A program made the position numbers and the translations under genes. From NCBI RefSeq assembly GCF_954871325.1, contig NC_088775.1:26947561-27011560 (forward strand): a DNA stretch of 64,000 nucleotides. Reading direction: 5' to 3'. Source of the DNA: Gordionus sp. m RMFG-2023. Its lineage: Eukaryota; Nematomorpha; Gordioida; Chordodea; Parachordodidae. Shown one piece after another: positions 23,208 through 34,843 of this stretch; within the stretch, counting starts at the first letter, position 1; every line of letters begins with the position of its first letter. The notes beneath the pieces were generated by a model. That model was not told where the DNA came from and ran no database searches. It saw nothing but the letters and a program-made list of their open reading frames with translations.

Positions 23208-23620
23208 ATGGGGGGGTAGGGCAAATCCCTGTTGCTAAATCCACCTAACAACACTTTGACAAAAATAGCCACCCTTAATAAAATGTGTATTTAAAATTTC
23301 CCTCCCTTTACAATGTTGTAAATGATATTTATGATATATAGCTTCATCAATAATATATAAATATTTATTAGAATATAAAAGGTTATTATTATATTTTGAT
23401 TTTATAAATTTATAAAATGCTCTTTTTTAAAAAATTTTTTTTTTAATTTAAATAACGATTGATCTATTTAAAAATAAAATAAATAAGAAAATTAATTTTG
23501 AATATTGTAATATAATTAATATAGTGAAAATTATGTATCATATTACTAATTAGTAGATTGAAAAATGGGGGTAGGGCACATCCTTGTTGCTAAATCTGCC
23601 TAACAACACATTGACAAAAA
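23208..23620. repeat. Pair of ~58-base direct repeats
   Basis: Segments at 23208-23268 and 23563-23620 share GGGGGTAGGGCA, then CCTTGTTGCTAAATC, then CTAACAACACATTGACAAAAA. They flank ~290 bases of AT-rich sequence. This could be a local duplication or the ends of a degraded element. Confidence 0.55.
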
Positions 23621-24968
23621 TGAAAAATAGTAATATCATTTTGAATAGCTTTATAATTGATATAGTAAAAATATTGGTATCATATTGTATTTTACATTGA
23701 ATTGGTGAATAATTGTTTTCACTGATAGTGAGTGAGAGTGGTATTATCATCATGTATAACTTTATATTGATATAATAAAAATATAATGCAAATTTTGTAA
23801 AGATAAATTAAAATGATTTGTAATATTTTGTAAAGATAAATTAAAAGAATATTTAAGGTTTTACTTTGGCATCCTACAGTTGCATGGTTAACTGAAGTTA
23901 TAGGCTCATTTTTTAGTATAGATATTGAAAAAAATAATAATAAATAAATAAATTAACAAATAAATAAATAAATACGTAGCGATGACATGACGTAATGACG
24001 TAGTGAGGACATTGGATTATAATATAGTTATTTATAATTTTTGAAGCTTATTATTGAAGTTGAAATTATAATTTGCATTTTTAGCTTTGGAGAAAGGTCT
24101 AATCCCCTCCCCCCACAGTCCGTCGCTACGCTACTATCCTAACACAAAAATATTTTCTGTCCAACATATTTACATTCACAAAAATACATTGAAAACCATT
24201 CTATTTCTATAAATTGTATTTAAATCAATCAAGACTTTACTTCCATTAAAATGAAAACCAATTTTTTTTTGATAACTAAAAAAAACCCCTTATAATATAT
24301 CTAATTGATAATCCTCGAGAAATGCATTGACAATATTAATTAATTTTCTTAGATCTAACCCAGAAAAGGAAATACAATTGAAAACAATTTTTAATCCTAA
24401 AAATGACCATTTAGGACACCGGTTACCTTTATTCAATTCCTTTTTTAAAATTAACAATATCTAAGAGGACAATTTTTAGTTCAGAATTCAGAAATGAGTA
24501 AAGATTCATTTAAAACATATGTTATTAAACCATCAATCTGTTTTTTTGGATATTTCATAATTTTATTTAGTTCCACTCATATATTTATTTTCATCTAGTT
24601 ACAAAGTTTGTAGGTATCCTGAGAAAAAAATCGGCAAAAATATATGAAGGATAGGCTTTCACAGGCGCGTACGCAGTGGGGGGGGGGCAGGGAGACAAAT
24701 CCCCCCCTCCCCCAAAGCCAAAAAATGCAGATGCCGGATATATTTTTCAAAAATATTATTGTTTATATTAATTTATATTTGTTAATATTTATTCCTATCT
24801 CATATTAAATATATATTTAATTACATTTAATATCATATTCATCAACTAAGTTATTTTATCAATTAATTTCTATTTAAGTTTTTCGGGGTAATATCATCTT
24901 ATTATTTTTAAATTATTAGTGGCATCTACCATTATTAAATTTCTAGTCAAATAATAATTATTCTGAAA

Positions 24969-26415
24969 TTGTCCAACAGGGAGAAAGAAATTGCAACCTT
25001 GTCCAACGAGATAAAGTCTCCGCCATCAAGCAGTAACAGCTTTTATGGAGTTAGAAGAGCCGATTATTTGCTATTACTGAAATATCACAATGGCCTGAAA
25101 GAAATATTTCCTCAGAAGCAAGAAAATTATTGGATTCAATGCTTATTCCAAATTTTAGTTCTCATTAGAATGTATTATTTAAATATACAACTATTTTAAG
25201 TATTACTTTTCAAAAACATGACATTGATTTGATTAAGAAGATGAGAATAGCGGAGATAATTTTATCTGAACTCAAGGATATAGGGCTAATGTTGATGAAG
25301 AATTTCATATTTTATTGTTGAGTCAAAAGCAGGGCCATACGTGTTTAATATTTGTCTCACTCGATTTGCAGCAAGGCAAGCTCAGAGTTAAAACATTAAT
25401 ATAGGATCAGTTGAAGAGAATATCTTAGATATAGTAACCCAAATAAATAAATGGTTTTTAATTCATCATGCAGCACTTACCAATCTGAAAATATTACTTC
25501 CATAAAAGCCTTCCCAACCTTTTTCAGATGGTGATAGAAAATAAAATCTTTGTTGGATTTTTATCATGAAGATATTAAAGTATCTTATGATTATTAGCTG
25601 AATAGCTATGTTTATAAGATTAACTATGGTTGATATAGTCCCAAAAAAAGCTATGGATGCTCTGCATTATTTCTAGATTATATTCCCAATGTATTAAAAG
25701 ACGTTAGTAAACTAAAGAGAGAACATTCTCTTTTTAAGAAGAATAATAAAGCCCTGCAGAGGTACCATTTGCAGTTCACGGCCCGGATTTTTTTAAAAAT
25801 TTTTCGGCCCAGCTCGGGTTTATTTTAAAAAAATTTTCAGGCCCGGCCCGGCTTTTTTTAAAAAAATTTTAGGCCCGGCCCAGCTTTTTTTTAAATAAAA
25901 TTTTCAGGTCAGACCCGGATTTTTTTAAAATAAATTATATTAATTTTTTTTATACTTAATAATAACGATTTCAAATATAGGCTGTTTTAAAATATACAGC
26001 CGGGCCCGGATATTTTTTTAAAAAAAATTTTCAAGCCCGGCCTGGGTGTTTATTTAAAAAAATTCAGGCTCAGATCGGGTGTTTTTATTAAAAAAAAATT
26101 AGGCTCAGCTGGGGTGTTTTTTTAAAAAAATTTAGGCTCAGCTCGGGTGTTTATTTAAAAAAAATTCAGGCTCAGCTCGGGTGTTTTTTTAAAAAAATTT
26201 CGGGCCCGGCCCGGATATATTTAAATAAATTAAAATACGGTGCGGCCTGGGTGCCGGGCCTGCAGGTTTCTGAAAAACATACCAAGAAGTACAACTTCTG
26301 AAAGTAGATTGAAAGGTTTGGATCTTTTGAATATTCATAGGCATTTGACAAGCAAGGATGAGATAATTGAAAAATTAGCTCAATCCCAACAAATATTGGA
26401 TTTTACATTGTAAAT
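24969..26415 (+). pseudogene. hAT transposase remnant (copy A)
   Basis: The beginning of the readable frame is 24969-25199 (PPSSSNSFYGVRRADYLLLL). Several frames follow with recognisable middle-region and pre-hATC pieces near 25230-25740. After the inserted repeat the protein end resumes as RSTTSESRLKGLDLLNIHRH. Comparison with the 34.8 kb relative shows multiple frameshifts and stops and loss of the N-terminal zinc-finger part. Clearly non-functional. Confidence 0.75.
25753..26266. mobile_element. GGCCCGG-array insertion inside hAT copy A
   Basis: Bounded by CCTGCAGA on the left and the inverted CCTGCAGG on the right. Inside are about ten degenerate units of GGCCCGG followed by a T-run and an A-run (period ~32-40). 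It splits the hATC coding region of the host element, so it inserted after that hAT. A second member starts CCTGCAGAAGTAC at 32071. I could not settle a target duplication. Confidence 0.65.
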
Positions 26416-26739
26416 ATATAACATATAAAATATGTATAATTATTCCTAAGAAACTTTTTGTGTATTAATTTATATTTCTAACATTTTTATTTTTTATACT
26501 TTATTTATAAATTTTAACGGCTCAAAAAATTCAAATTTCTATTTTGGGTTATTTAAATGATTCTTTACATATAATTTTTTTAAAATTCACATTAATTTAA
26601 AATTGTTTATTAGAAATAGTTGTTAGTCCTAATAAATGTATGCTTGATATTTTCAAAAAACAATAATATTTCTTAAAAAAATACATTATCCCCCCCCCCC
26701 CCAGACCAAATTCCTGCGTACGCGCCTGGGCCTTCATAT

Positions 26740-28877
26740 TAGAGGTGGGCGCGGGCTGTGAAATTACGCAGGCGTGAGTGTGAATAGATTTTAAATTCCA
26801 AGGCGGGACTGGGCGTGACGGGCCTTCCCAAAATTTTCCGTGAATCACGGAAATTTTAATTTTTATTATTGTTTTTTTATAAATATAAATTTGCAATTTT
26901 TTAATTATATTTATATTATATATTTTCTGATTTAATTTCGTTCTTTTTTAAAAAAGAATAATTTATGACTAAAAATATTCCGCATTTTATAAACAACATC
27001 CGGTATCATTTTGTTAATTCTATTTTCTTTTTATGTTTAGGTGTTTATGGCGAGACTTTATGCTAAATTTTGCTTAAACTTTTTACAGAAAAGTTAGTTA
27101 TATTTTATTTGTAAAGATCTCCAATCTTTAAATGCAACAGAAAGTGAAGGATTTTAAAGCTAGGCCAAGAGATAAATGTTGGTGTTACATATGGATAACA
27201 AAATATAAAAGTTGTGAACCAAAAAACTCTCATGAATACTTTAGGTCCAAAAATATACCATAAAATAAAATTTAAGATTAAAAGCATGATCAATAATAAT
27301 TACTTGTCCATAATCACTGATATTTGACGGATGACTATAAAAATCTAAGTTTTTTAATTACAGGACATATTATCATTAAGGATTTTAAATTAAAAACATT
27401 TGTTTGGGCCACAAGGGTAATGGATGAAAAAAACGTCAAAATTAAAAGTGTAGTCAATTCAATTTTAGGAGAATATACAGAAGTAGAAAATTACTTAAAT
27501 AAATGTATAGTTGTGAGTGATAACGGAGCAAATCTTATAAGTGCATTCAAAGATGACGAAACGCTAGCATGTATATGCCATATACTAAATAATATTATGC
27601 ATTATATTTTTGACAATTGTTTAACTGAAATAGCCTTAAATATAAATCGTGTAAAAAAATAGTACAATATTTCAAACAATCTACAGCTAATATCAAACTA
27701 CACACCCTTAAACAAGATGTAATAGCAAGAATAACGAGATGGAACTCTGTATATATCATGATACAGAGTTTCTTAAAATCATATTCTGAAATACAGGTGT
27801 ACTTGTTTAGCAAGAAAAAATTAAATAGATTAGCCACAATTGATATCAGTATCATACGTGAGTTAGATAAATTTTTATCAATATTAAAAGAATGTTCGGA
27901 TAATCTTAGAGCAGATTCTCGTCCCACAATAAATAAAGTTTTTCTATGGAAACAAAAATTAATAAAATTTTGTTAACCTTCTAAACGTGATACAATAATA
28001 ATCAAAACCTTAAAATGCAGAACAAGATTTCTTTTAAAAGATTATTATGCAGCCACACTACATAAGGTAGGCTTAATTCTAGATCCGAATTTCAAAAGAC
28101 TTAGGTTTTTAATAAAAGAAGAAAATTATATAAAACAATCATAAAATGCTAAAAGATATAAAATTAGATGATATGCATAAGTCGATGCCAACTATCATTT
28201 ATAACTTTCCTAACTTATCCTAAACTCATAAAAACCGTATATTCTAAATGGTCAATACCAATTATCACCTTCCTAATTCATCCTACACTCATAAAAGACC
28301 GTATATTCTAAAAAAAATTAGAGAATTTTTAGATGATTCTGATGAAGCATCAACATCACCGATGAAAGCTGTGAGGATGAACTTAAAAGATTCATATAGG
28401 ATAAATAACGACAATATTTTGAAGTTTTGGAAATTCATTTCCTTTTTTAAGAAAATTATCGAGTAAAATTTTGTCAGCTGCAAGTTCGGCTTCTAGTGAA
28501 AAGTTATTTTCTGTAGCCAATCTCTTATTAGAGGAAAGGCGTACACAATTGAAATAAAAAGATGGACATTCTTCTTTTTCTAAATAAATTTCGATTTATA
28601 GATTATATAAATTTTTTTGTTATTGATATGGAATATTAAATTAAAGAAATAAATAGAACGAATTCAAAAAAGTGTAAAATTTTAGCAATAGTATTGAAAA
28701 ATTTAAAAACACCGTGAATTTTCGGGCGTGTAGACGTGAATCAAAATATTGCTTGTCGTGAGCGGGCGGGTCGGGTCGAAAATTTTTTAATGGTAAGCGT
28801 AAATGGGCGTAAATTTTTTTATAAACACCGTGAGCGGGCGGGTCGAGAATGAAAAATTAGGCCCGCGCCCACCTCTA
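26740..28877 (+). mobile_element. hAT transposon copy B (Ac-like, TAGAGGTGGGCG ends)
   Basis: Termini TAGAGGTGGGCGCGGGC and CGCCCACCTCTA form inverted repeats. A perfect 8-base target duplication, CTTCATAT, lies at 26732-26739 and 28878-28885. Plus-strand transposase pieces lie between about 27290 and 28560. The left duplication overlaps that of hAT copy A by five bases, so the two elements stand shoulder to shoulder. The right end lies 60 bases before the PGLS start codon. Confidence 0.92.
27294..28560 (+). pseudogene. hAT (Ac-like) transposase, broken
   Basis: Recognisable parts in order: DDYKNLSFLITGHIIIKDFK (RNase H-like core start, 27324 on), KCIVVSDNGANLISAF (catalytic Asp region), LACICHILNNIMHYIF (Cys/His block), a middle segment at 27758-27976, a spacer with IREFLDDSDEA (28316 on) and the hATC dimerisation segment ASSASSEKLFSVANLLLEER near 28480-28545. 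At least four frame changes or stops separate the pieces (near 27662, 27976, 28240 and 28466). Not functional. Confidence 0.85.
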
Positions 28878-28945
28878 CTTCATATAATTCACGTTCACTC
28901 ATTTTGGGCAGGTCTATGACCAACGTGCAAGATAAGATAAGATAA

Positions 28946-29843
28946 ATGTCAAAAAATAAATATCGCGTATATGAAAATGATCAGGAGTTAGGGAAAAGCT
29001 TAGCAGAGCAGATAAAATGCATAAGTGATAAATCAATTGCTAAAAATGATCAATTCATGATTGGATTTTCTGGTATATGGCTTTAAATCAAATTATAGTA
29101 TCTCGATATAGGTGGGAGTTTATCTAAAATCTTATGTGACTATTTGCCCCTAATTAAAACTGACTGGAGTAAATGGAAGATTTTTTTTTGCGATGAACGA
29201 TATGTGTCGGAGAATGATCCTGATAATAATTATTCTTTTTACAAGCTGCATTTATTAGATAAAGTTCCATTGAAGATTGGCTTAAACATATTTCCCATCA
29301 ATACTTACCTTCCAAGTATAAGTTAAAACGACTTTTTTTAACGTTTGTATATTTTTATAGTTGATGAATGTGCTCAAGAGTATGCAAACCAGATTAAAAA
29401 TGTTACTGGCCAGACTCTCCAATTTGATCTATTATTGTTGGGAATAGGTCCAGATGGCCATACCTGTTCTTTATTTCCAAATCATCCTCAACTCAATGTA
29501 TTATATTTTTAATTTAATTGAACATTTATCTTTATTAGGAAAAACAATTAATTGTAACATCAATAATTAATTCACCTAAGCCACCACCCAAAAGAATTAC
29601 AATGACATTTCCACTGATTAATAATTCATGTAATATATTTGTGATTACAACTGGAGACAAAAAAGCAGAAATTATTAAAGTTTATATTTATCAATCATAT
29701 AATATATATAAAAAATGATTTTATAGAAGATATTTAGTGATGATCAAACTGAAATTATTAAATATCCAATAGAAATGGTTGAATCGAAAAATACCAGCAA
29801 TATTTGGTTTTTGGATAAAGTTGCAGCCTCTTCCATTAAATAA
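28946..29843 (+). CDS. PGLS: 6-phosphogluconolactonase, five exons
   Basis: Hydrolyses 6-phosphogluconolactone to 6-phosphogluconate, the second step of the oxidative pentose phosphate pathway, in the cytosol. Exons are 28946-29072, 29112-29315, 29361-29497, 29539-29679 and 29727-29843. All four introns are GT-AG, only 39, 45, 41 and 47 bases long, and all phases join. The 241-residue product is close to the human ~258. Family motifs are intact: GFSGGSL (phosphate loop across exons 1-2), [36 protein letters not shown] and [18 protein letters not shown]. The start follows a GATAAGATAAGATAA tract; the protein begins [15 protein letters not shown] as in relatives. Possible AATAAA signals lie near 29991. 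The gene looks intact, and a hAT ends just 60 bases upstream. Confidence 0.96.
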
Positions 29844-32070
29844 TATAAATATTTGTTAACATTCTTATGAGTAGTTGTTAATTTTATAGAACATTTGATT
29901 TATTTAATTTAAATTTTAATTACAAAAAATTAGTCAAATTTTGTTAAAACATGATTATTTTATTTAGACAAATTTGTTTATATAATTTTGAATAAAATAT
30001 AATAAAGACTATTTATATTTGTACTATATTTTTATATTCCATTTATTCTTTCAGTAAAAAAATGTTATATTTCAAGTTTTCTTGAAATAATTTTATTTCT
30101 TTTATACAAATTTTATTCAATCTTTGTAATATAAATCAATTATTACATCTAAGTATTAATATATTTTATAAAAGATTATCAATATTTATGTGATAATATT
30201 AATTTTTTTTCAAATAATACTCCTTGGTAATGGTTTTTGAAATTTAAAACTTTAATTATAATATTAATTTTATATAATGAAAGAGTTAAAATAATTCTAA
30301 AGTTGATTTAAAAGTTTTATAACATTAGATCACAGTATATGACTTTTTTAAAAAAATTTAGTGTTATATTATCATGAGTGTGATGAAAATATGAATTTCT
30401 GTAAATGTAAACTACAAATTCCTAAGAAATTATATTTAAACTTAATATAAAAATCATATTTAGCTCTTTGAGATGATTCAGAAAATGTTATTTTTAATTT
30501 TTTTTAAAAATAAACACTCTTTTTTGATTAAATTACAATGACCAAATTTTAAAAATATAGAATTATGTTTTACCTGTCAAGATGTTTTAGAAAATGTTTG
30601 TGAAATTATAAAAATATTAAAAAATAGACATTTTTTGATTAAACTATGAATTCTCACTAATTATGTGCTAATTTAAAAAATAAATATAGAATCATGTTTA
30701 GCTCTTCGAGATGATTCGAAAATGTCAATATTCATTTTTAAAAATTTTGTAAATTGTTATCCAAAAATCACATTTTTTTTGGACTAAACTATAAATCCTG
30801 TTAATTATATACTAATTAAAAAAAATACAGAATCATGTTTAGCTTTCTAAGATGTCAGAAAATGTTATTGTTAGTTTTAAAAATAATTTATAAATTATTA
30901 AATATCTTTAAATAAAACTCATTTTTTTACTTAACTATGAATCCCCTATATAATTTAATAAAATAAATATAGAATCATGTTTAACTCTTGAAAATATTTC
31001 AGAAAATTTTTATATTAGTTTTTTTTTTAAATTGTAAATTTAAACTTACCATCAGTTACAAAATATTATAATTCAAATTGGAATTTGATTAGATGGAATG
31101 GGTCATGTGATTTCAATCATCTATATCATTTTTTAAATATAACAAATTATAGAACCTAGTCTATGAACCAAAAATTTAAGCAACCATTACCAAATTCTCA
31201 ACTTTTAGTTTTTTAATACAAATAGCTAGATTAAATTTTATGGCCTTTAAAAAAAATTATCGAATGGTAAGGAGTAATGAGATTAACTGTTTCCTTATAA
31301 TACTTTATCTTCAGAAAGCAAGTACAGAGAGTTTAAAAATCTTGGACGTTCAAATCAGCATCAATAAAAAGAAATAGAATTTTTTAAAAAAATTTATTTG
31401 GAATCATCGGCATTCCAATTCAAAAGAAATTCAATTATAAGTTCAAATATTTCGGTTAGCTTTTTTGAACATAATTCATTCAATGAGAATTTTTTTCTAT
31501 AAAGTAAAATGATTTGATTTTAAGTGCTTATTATATATAAACTCGTGAAAAATAAACCCTACTTCCCAAAATAATGAAAGTTTTTCGTTCTCATTATCTT
31601 CAATGGACAGCTAATTTTGTACAAAGTGTTATATTGTAGGACTGTATAAAATGTAAAGGTCCTGGGGCCTTAAATAATATAGAATATCAATCTATCTTAG
31701 GTAAAGCTTTGTTCAGGAATACTTTTCCCTTGTATTCAAGAACCTCATGTCAACATCTGAATTAACCAAAAATGATTATTAGATAACAACATTACTATTT
31801 TAGATAATGCACAGCGGCAATTAGAACCCTATTGGGAAACATGGGGCATAAAATAATTAAAAAAGGAATATGCTCAATTAAAAATGCTTAGAATTTCATA
31901 TCTATATTAATGTCAAAACTAATTAGTTCTATGCCGCAATGAATATCAGCAAATGATGCAAATCTTAATTTTTAAACAAGTGACAGCATATTATAATTTT
32001 TTTAGTTTTAAAATAATTTCAATTTATATCAACATATTTATTAAATATTTTTATAATAAAATATCTGAGA
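29844..32070. other. Non-coding region downstream of PGLS
   Basis: Very AT-rich. It holds the PGLS 3' end, the ~135-base minisatellite at 30440-31040, and at about 31290-31830 a few degenerate coding-like phrases (for example around 31580-31740) that I cannot assign. No intact gene is seen. Confidence 0.5.
30440..31040. repeat. ~135-base minisatellite, five copies
   Basis: Each copy begins near AGAATCATGTTTAGCTCTT, then GAGATGATTCAGAAAATGTT, and ends with a TTTTTTGATTAAACTATGAA block. Starts are at about 30450, 30562, 30688, 30830 and 30970. Copies are clearly diverged. Confidence 0.75.
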
Positions 32071-32913
32071 CCTGCAGAAGTACTAGTTGCACGGCCCAGT
32101 TATACAAAAAAATGGCCCAGCCCGCGTTTTATATTTTCAGACCTGGCCTGGGTATTTTGAAAAAAATTCCGGCCCAGATGTATAAAATATGTTTTTCATG
32201 ACCCGGGCTTAAAAGAATAAACTTTTACCAAAAAATTTCCGGTTTATATTTTACTAAATATGCCAATTCGACATTTTACAGTTTAGTTAAAATGAAATCA
32301 TTTTATTATAATAACTTTTAAAACTATCTTCATTATTCTTATTTTTCATTTAATACCAAAAAAGGTAGTGAAATAACTGGATGTCTTGTATCGGTAGTGT
32401 TGTTGATTAACGGTTAATCCAATATTTTAGCCAAAATATTTTACGCAAGCCTGAAAATTTGCCCACAGATGGCAGAAAGATTTGGACATCAATTAACGAA
32501 GTCTTGAGGCTTTCAATATATTTTTTGGCTAAAATATTGGGTGAGCCGTTTTAAAAAATCGAGCCGTTTATGTAGATAAAAAATTATTTGATTTTAATGC
32601 AAAATAAATAAATTTATCGTTATTAAATCATTTATTATCAATGAACATTTACAGTTTTGCCATATAGTATAATATTAAAAATACTAGAAAGTTTCGACAT
32701 ATTAAAAAAAATATATTTTGAAAATATTATATAAGGTTTTAATTTGATCTTATGTGATTTCATTAAAAAAAATTTTTAATGATGAATAATTTGTAATTCG
32801 TTTAAAAATCAAATTGACCCGGGTATTTTAACAAAATAATTTTTAGACCCAGCCTGGGTTAATTAAAAAATTACCGTCCTTCCCGTGGGCTAGCCCTTGG
32901 TCTGGGTTTGTAG
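32071..32913. mobile_element. GGCCC-rich element, second member, with nested MITE
   Basis: Starts CCTGCAGAAGTACTAGTTGC ACGGCCC (shown in two parts), like the insertion at 25753, and ends with inverted CCTACAAACCCAGACC. TCTGA is shared by the flanks on both sides, but the duplication is imperfect. Its middle is occupied by the MITE at 32405-32577. Confidence 0.55.
32405..32577. mobile_element. Small MITE, AGATGGCAGAAAGGTTTGG family, copy 2
   Basis: Inverted ends GATTAACGGTTAATCCAATA and TATTGGGTGAGCCGTTTT enclose inverted TTTTAGCCAAAATATTTTA and the core ACAGATGGCAGAAAGATTTG at 32464-32485. Same layout as the copies at 48.96 and 57.0 kb. Confidence 0.75.
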
Positions 32914-33032
32914 GTCTGATAAATATTATTAAAATTTAATTTTTGTTTTATTAAAAATATATTTTTTAAAAATTGAAATTAAGTTTAAAAAAACTTAATG
33001 GGGCTGAGTATAATAACATTGGGGTACATTAC

Positions 33033-33410
33033 AGGCGCGTAGGGTTTAAAAGTGGTAAATTCCCCACCTCATAGGAATTTGCCTGTTCTCGATATCATTT
33101 TAAGTTAATAAGACCCCCCCCCCCCCTCCCCCACTAATTTATAAAATATATCATTACTATAGATAATCATATCAAAAAAAAATAAGTAAAATTTAATAAT
33201 CTTTTAAAATAACGACTATAATTCAAATATTTTTAGGAAAAAAACATTTTTATAAAAAGAGTGAAAAACCAAAATCATTTATATAAGAATAATAACATCC
33301 AAAGGTTTACAATAAAGTGATCTAAAGACCTCCAATACAATTTATAGAGGAAAACCCCACATAATAGCGCCCCCCCCCCAATAGAAAAATCCTGACTATA
33401 GTATATTTCT
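33033..33410. mobile_element. Degraded hAT-end MITE
   Basis: Begins CAGGCGCGTAGGG, like the hAT A terminus, and contains two poly-C runs (33114-33126 and 33369-33379). The right end is not clear; TCCTGACTATAG near 33396-33407 is a candidate. It is non-coding, probably a deletion derivative of the hAT A family. Confidence 0.45.
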
Positions 33411-33579
33411 TTGATTAAATATTAATTTCATGCCATTCACTGACATATAAGAAAGAATTCTGATTTAAAAATTATTAAAGTATATATGCAATTCAATTGG
33501 TCACTCTCTTAGATACATTCTAAATTTGTTTTTATAATCCAAATTAATAAAAAACTCAATGATCTCAGGCTTCATAATG

Positions 33580-34140
33580 CTCCACCGATCGTTTATTAGT
33601 TGAGGCAACTAACAAATGGAAGGTTAATATACCTTTGAACACTCATTTACCATCAATCATCACTCAAAATTAATCTTTTAATATTAAAATCTCTAGATTG
33701 CATTTAACTCTTTCAATCAGCCAACAGACTTGGTGGTCATAAATGGCTAGACACCCCCTAGTTGTAATTTCGGTAATCTCTTATCAGAGGAAAAATTGAG
33801 AGTTGCCATTGGTTTACGTCTTGGTAGTGACATCATTCAGCCACATGCTTGTATCAAATGCAGATCACCAGTAGATTCAAAGGGCGACACCAACGCCAAT
33901 CAGCAATTAATCACGCAATAAATCAACAGTTAACAGCCGCCCACATTCCGCACCATCTTGAAATTTATCTCACATAGATGTTCAAAACTGCTGATATGAC
34001 AATTCTACCTTGGGCCTCGACAAATCTTTAATATGGGATTACAAATGCATTACTTCATTCCCCTCAAACATCAACATCAAGCCGTTACCAAACAGAAACA
34101 AAAAAGATAAATAAATTAAAAAATCTCAACAACTTCCTTT
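33580..34140 (+). pseudogene. RLE-type LINE tail, copy 1 (heavily decayed)
   Basis: Several frames preserve pieces of the C-terminal end of a non-LTR reverse transcriptase followed by a Cys-Cys-His-Cys knuckle region and a restriction-enzyme-like nuclease domain. LPLVYVLVV-like and CIKCRSPVDSKGRH fragments align with the better copy at 38.3 kb. Stops and frameshifts are frequent. The family call rests on that comparison. Confidence 0.6.
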
Positions 34141-34843
34141 TTAGTCGAATAATCATTTCCACAAACGGCCATTTTTCGTTATTAATCTACAAGTTTTAAA
34201 AAAATATTGGAAATAAAATTCAGCATTTTACCAACCAAGCCAAATTTTATTTATATATTCGTCAAAAAGTTCAAATAAAAGTTTTTAGAAATAGTTATGG
34301 TTCCTTTTTGGGAATACAATTATAGAATTGTATTCTATTTTTAGAGTGTTTTAATTTTATAGAAATTATAATGTTTTAATTATGATAAAAAATTTTAATA
34401 AATAAATTTAGAAATATATTATAAAAATATAAGAAAAAAAAATATTATTTATCAAAACTTAAAAGAAGTAAAATGTTATATTAAATTTTGAAAAATACAT
34501 TTTGGAAACTTAGAATATTAAGTTATATCCGTAACCCATATTCCTATTTTACCTTTTCCAAGGGATCTTCTAGAAATCTCAGATAGAATTTCTTCAGCAT
34601 CAAAGTCCTTCCCTTAAGGGATCTTATTTATTTTTAAATTTATATATTTAGTCGCTTTTCTGATCATTTATTTAGTTTATTTAAAATAATTTATTTACTC
34701 CGTTTTTTAAATTCATCTATATAGCGTTTTTTTAGGAATCCTATTTTTATATATAATGCTTGAAAACCCAACTTTTAAACTTATGTATACATATAATTTC
34801 AACATTCCTCATTTAATTTATATATATATAAATAAGGTTTAAT

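Larger units (their letters stand above)
24662..26728 (+). mobile_element. hAT transposon copy A (decayed, DUF4371/hATC type)
   Basis: Inverted termini CAGGCGCGTACGCAG are present at both ends. The flanking 8-base repeats GGCTTTCA (24654-24661) and GGCCTTCA (26729-26736) match at 7 of 8 positions, as for a hAT target duplication. Poly-G and poly-C runs lie just inside each end. Interrupted plus-strand transposase fragments run from about 24969 to 25740 and resume at 26275-26415 with the C-terminal LLNIHRHLTSKDEIIEKLAQ block, the same family as the element at 34.8 kb. A GGCCCGG-rich repeat interrupts the dimerisation region. Confidence 0.85.

Noticed and set aside
26597-26896. 99-codon minus-strand frame
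   Set aside because: It spans the junction of two hAT ends and their target duplications.
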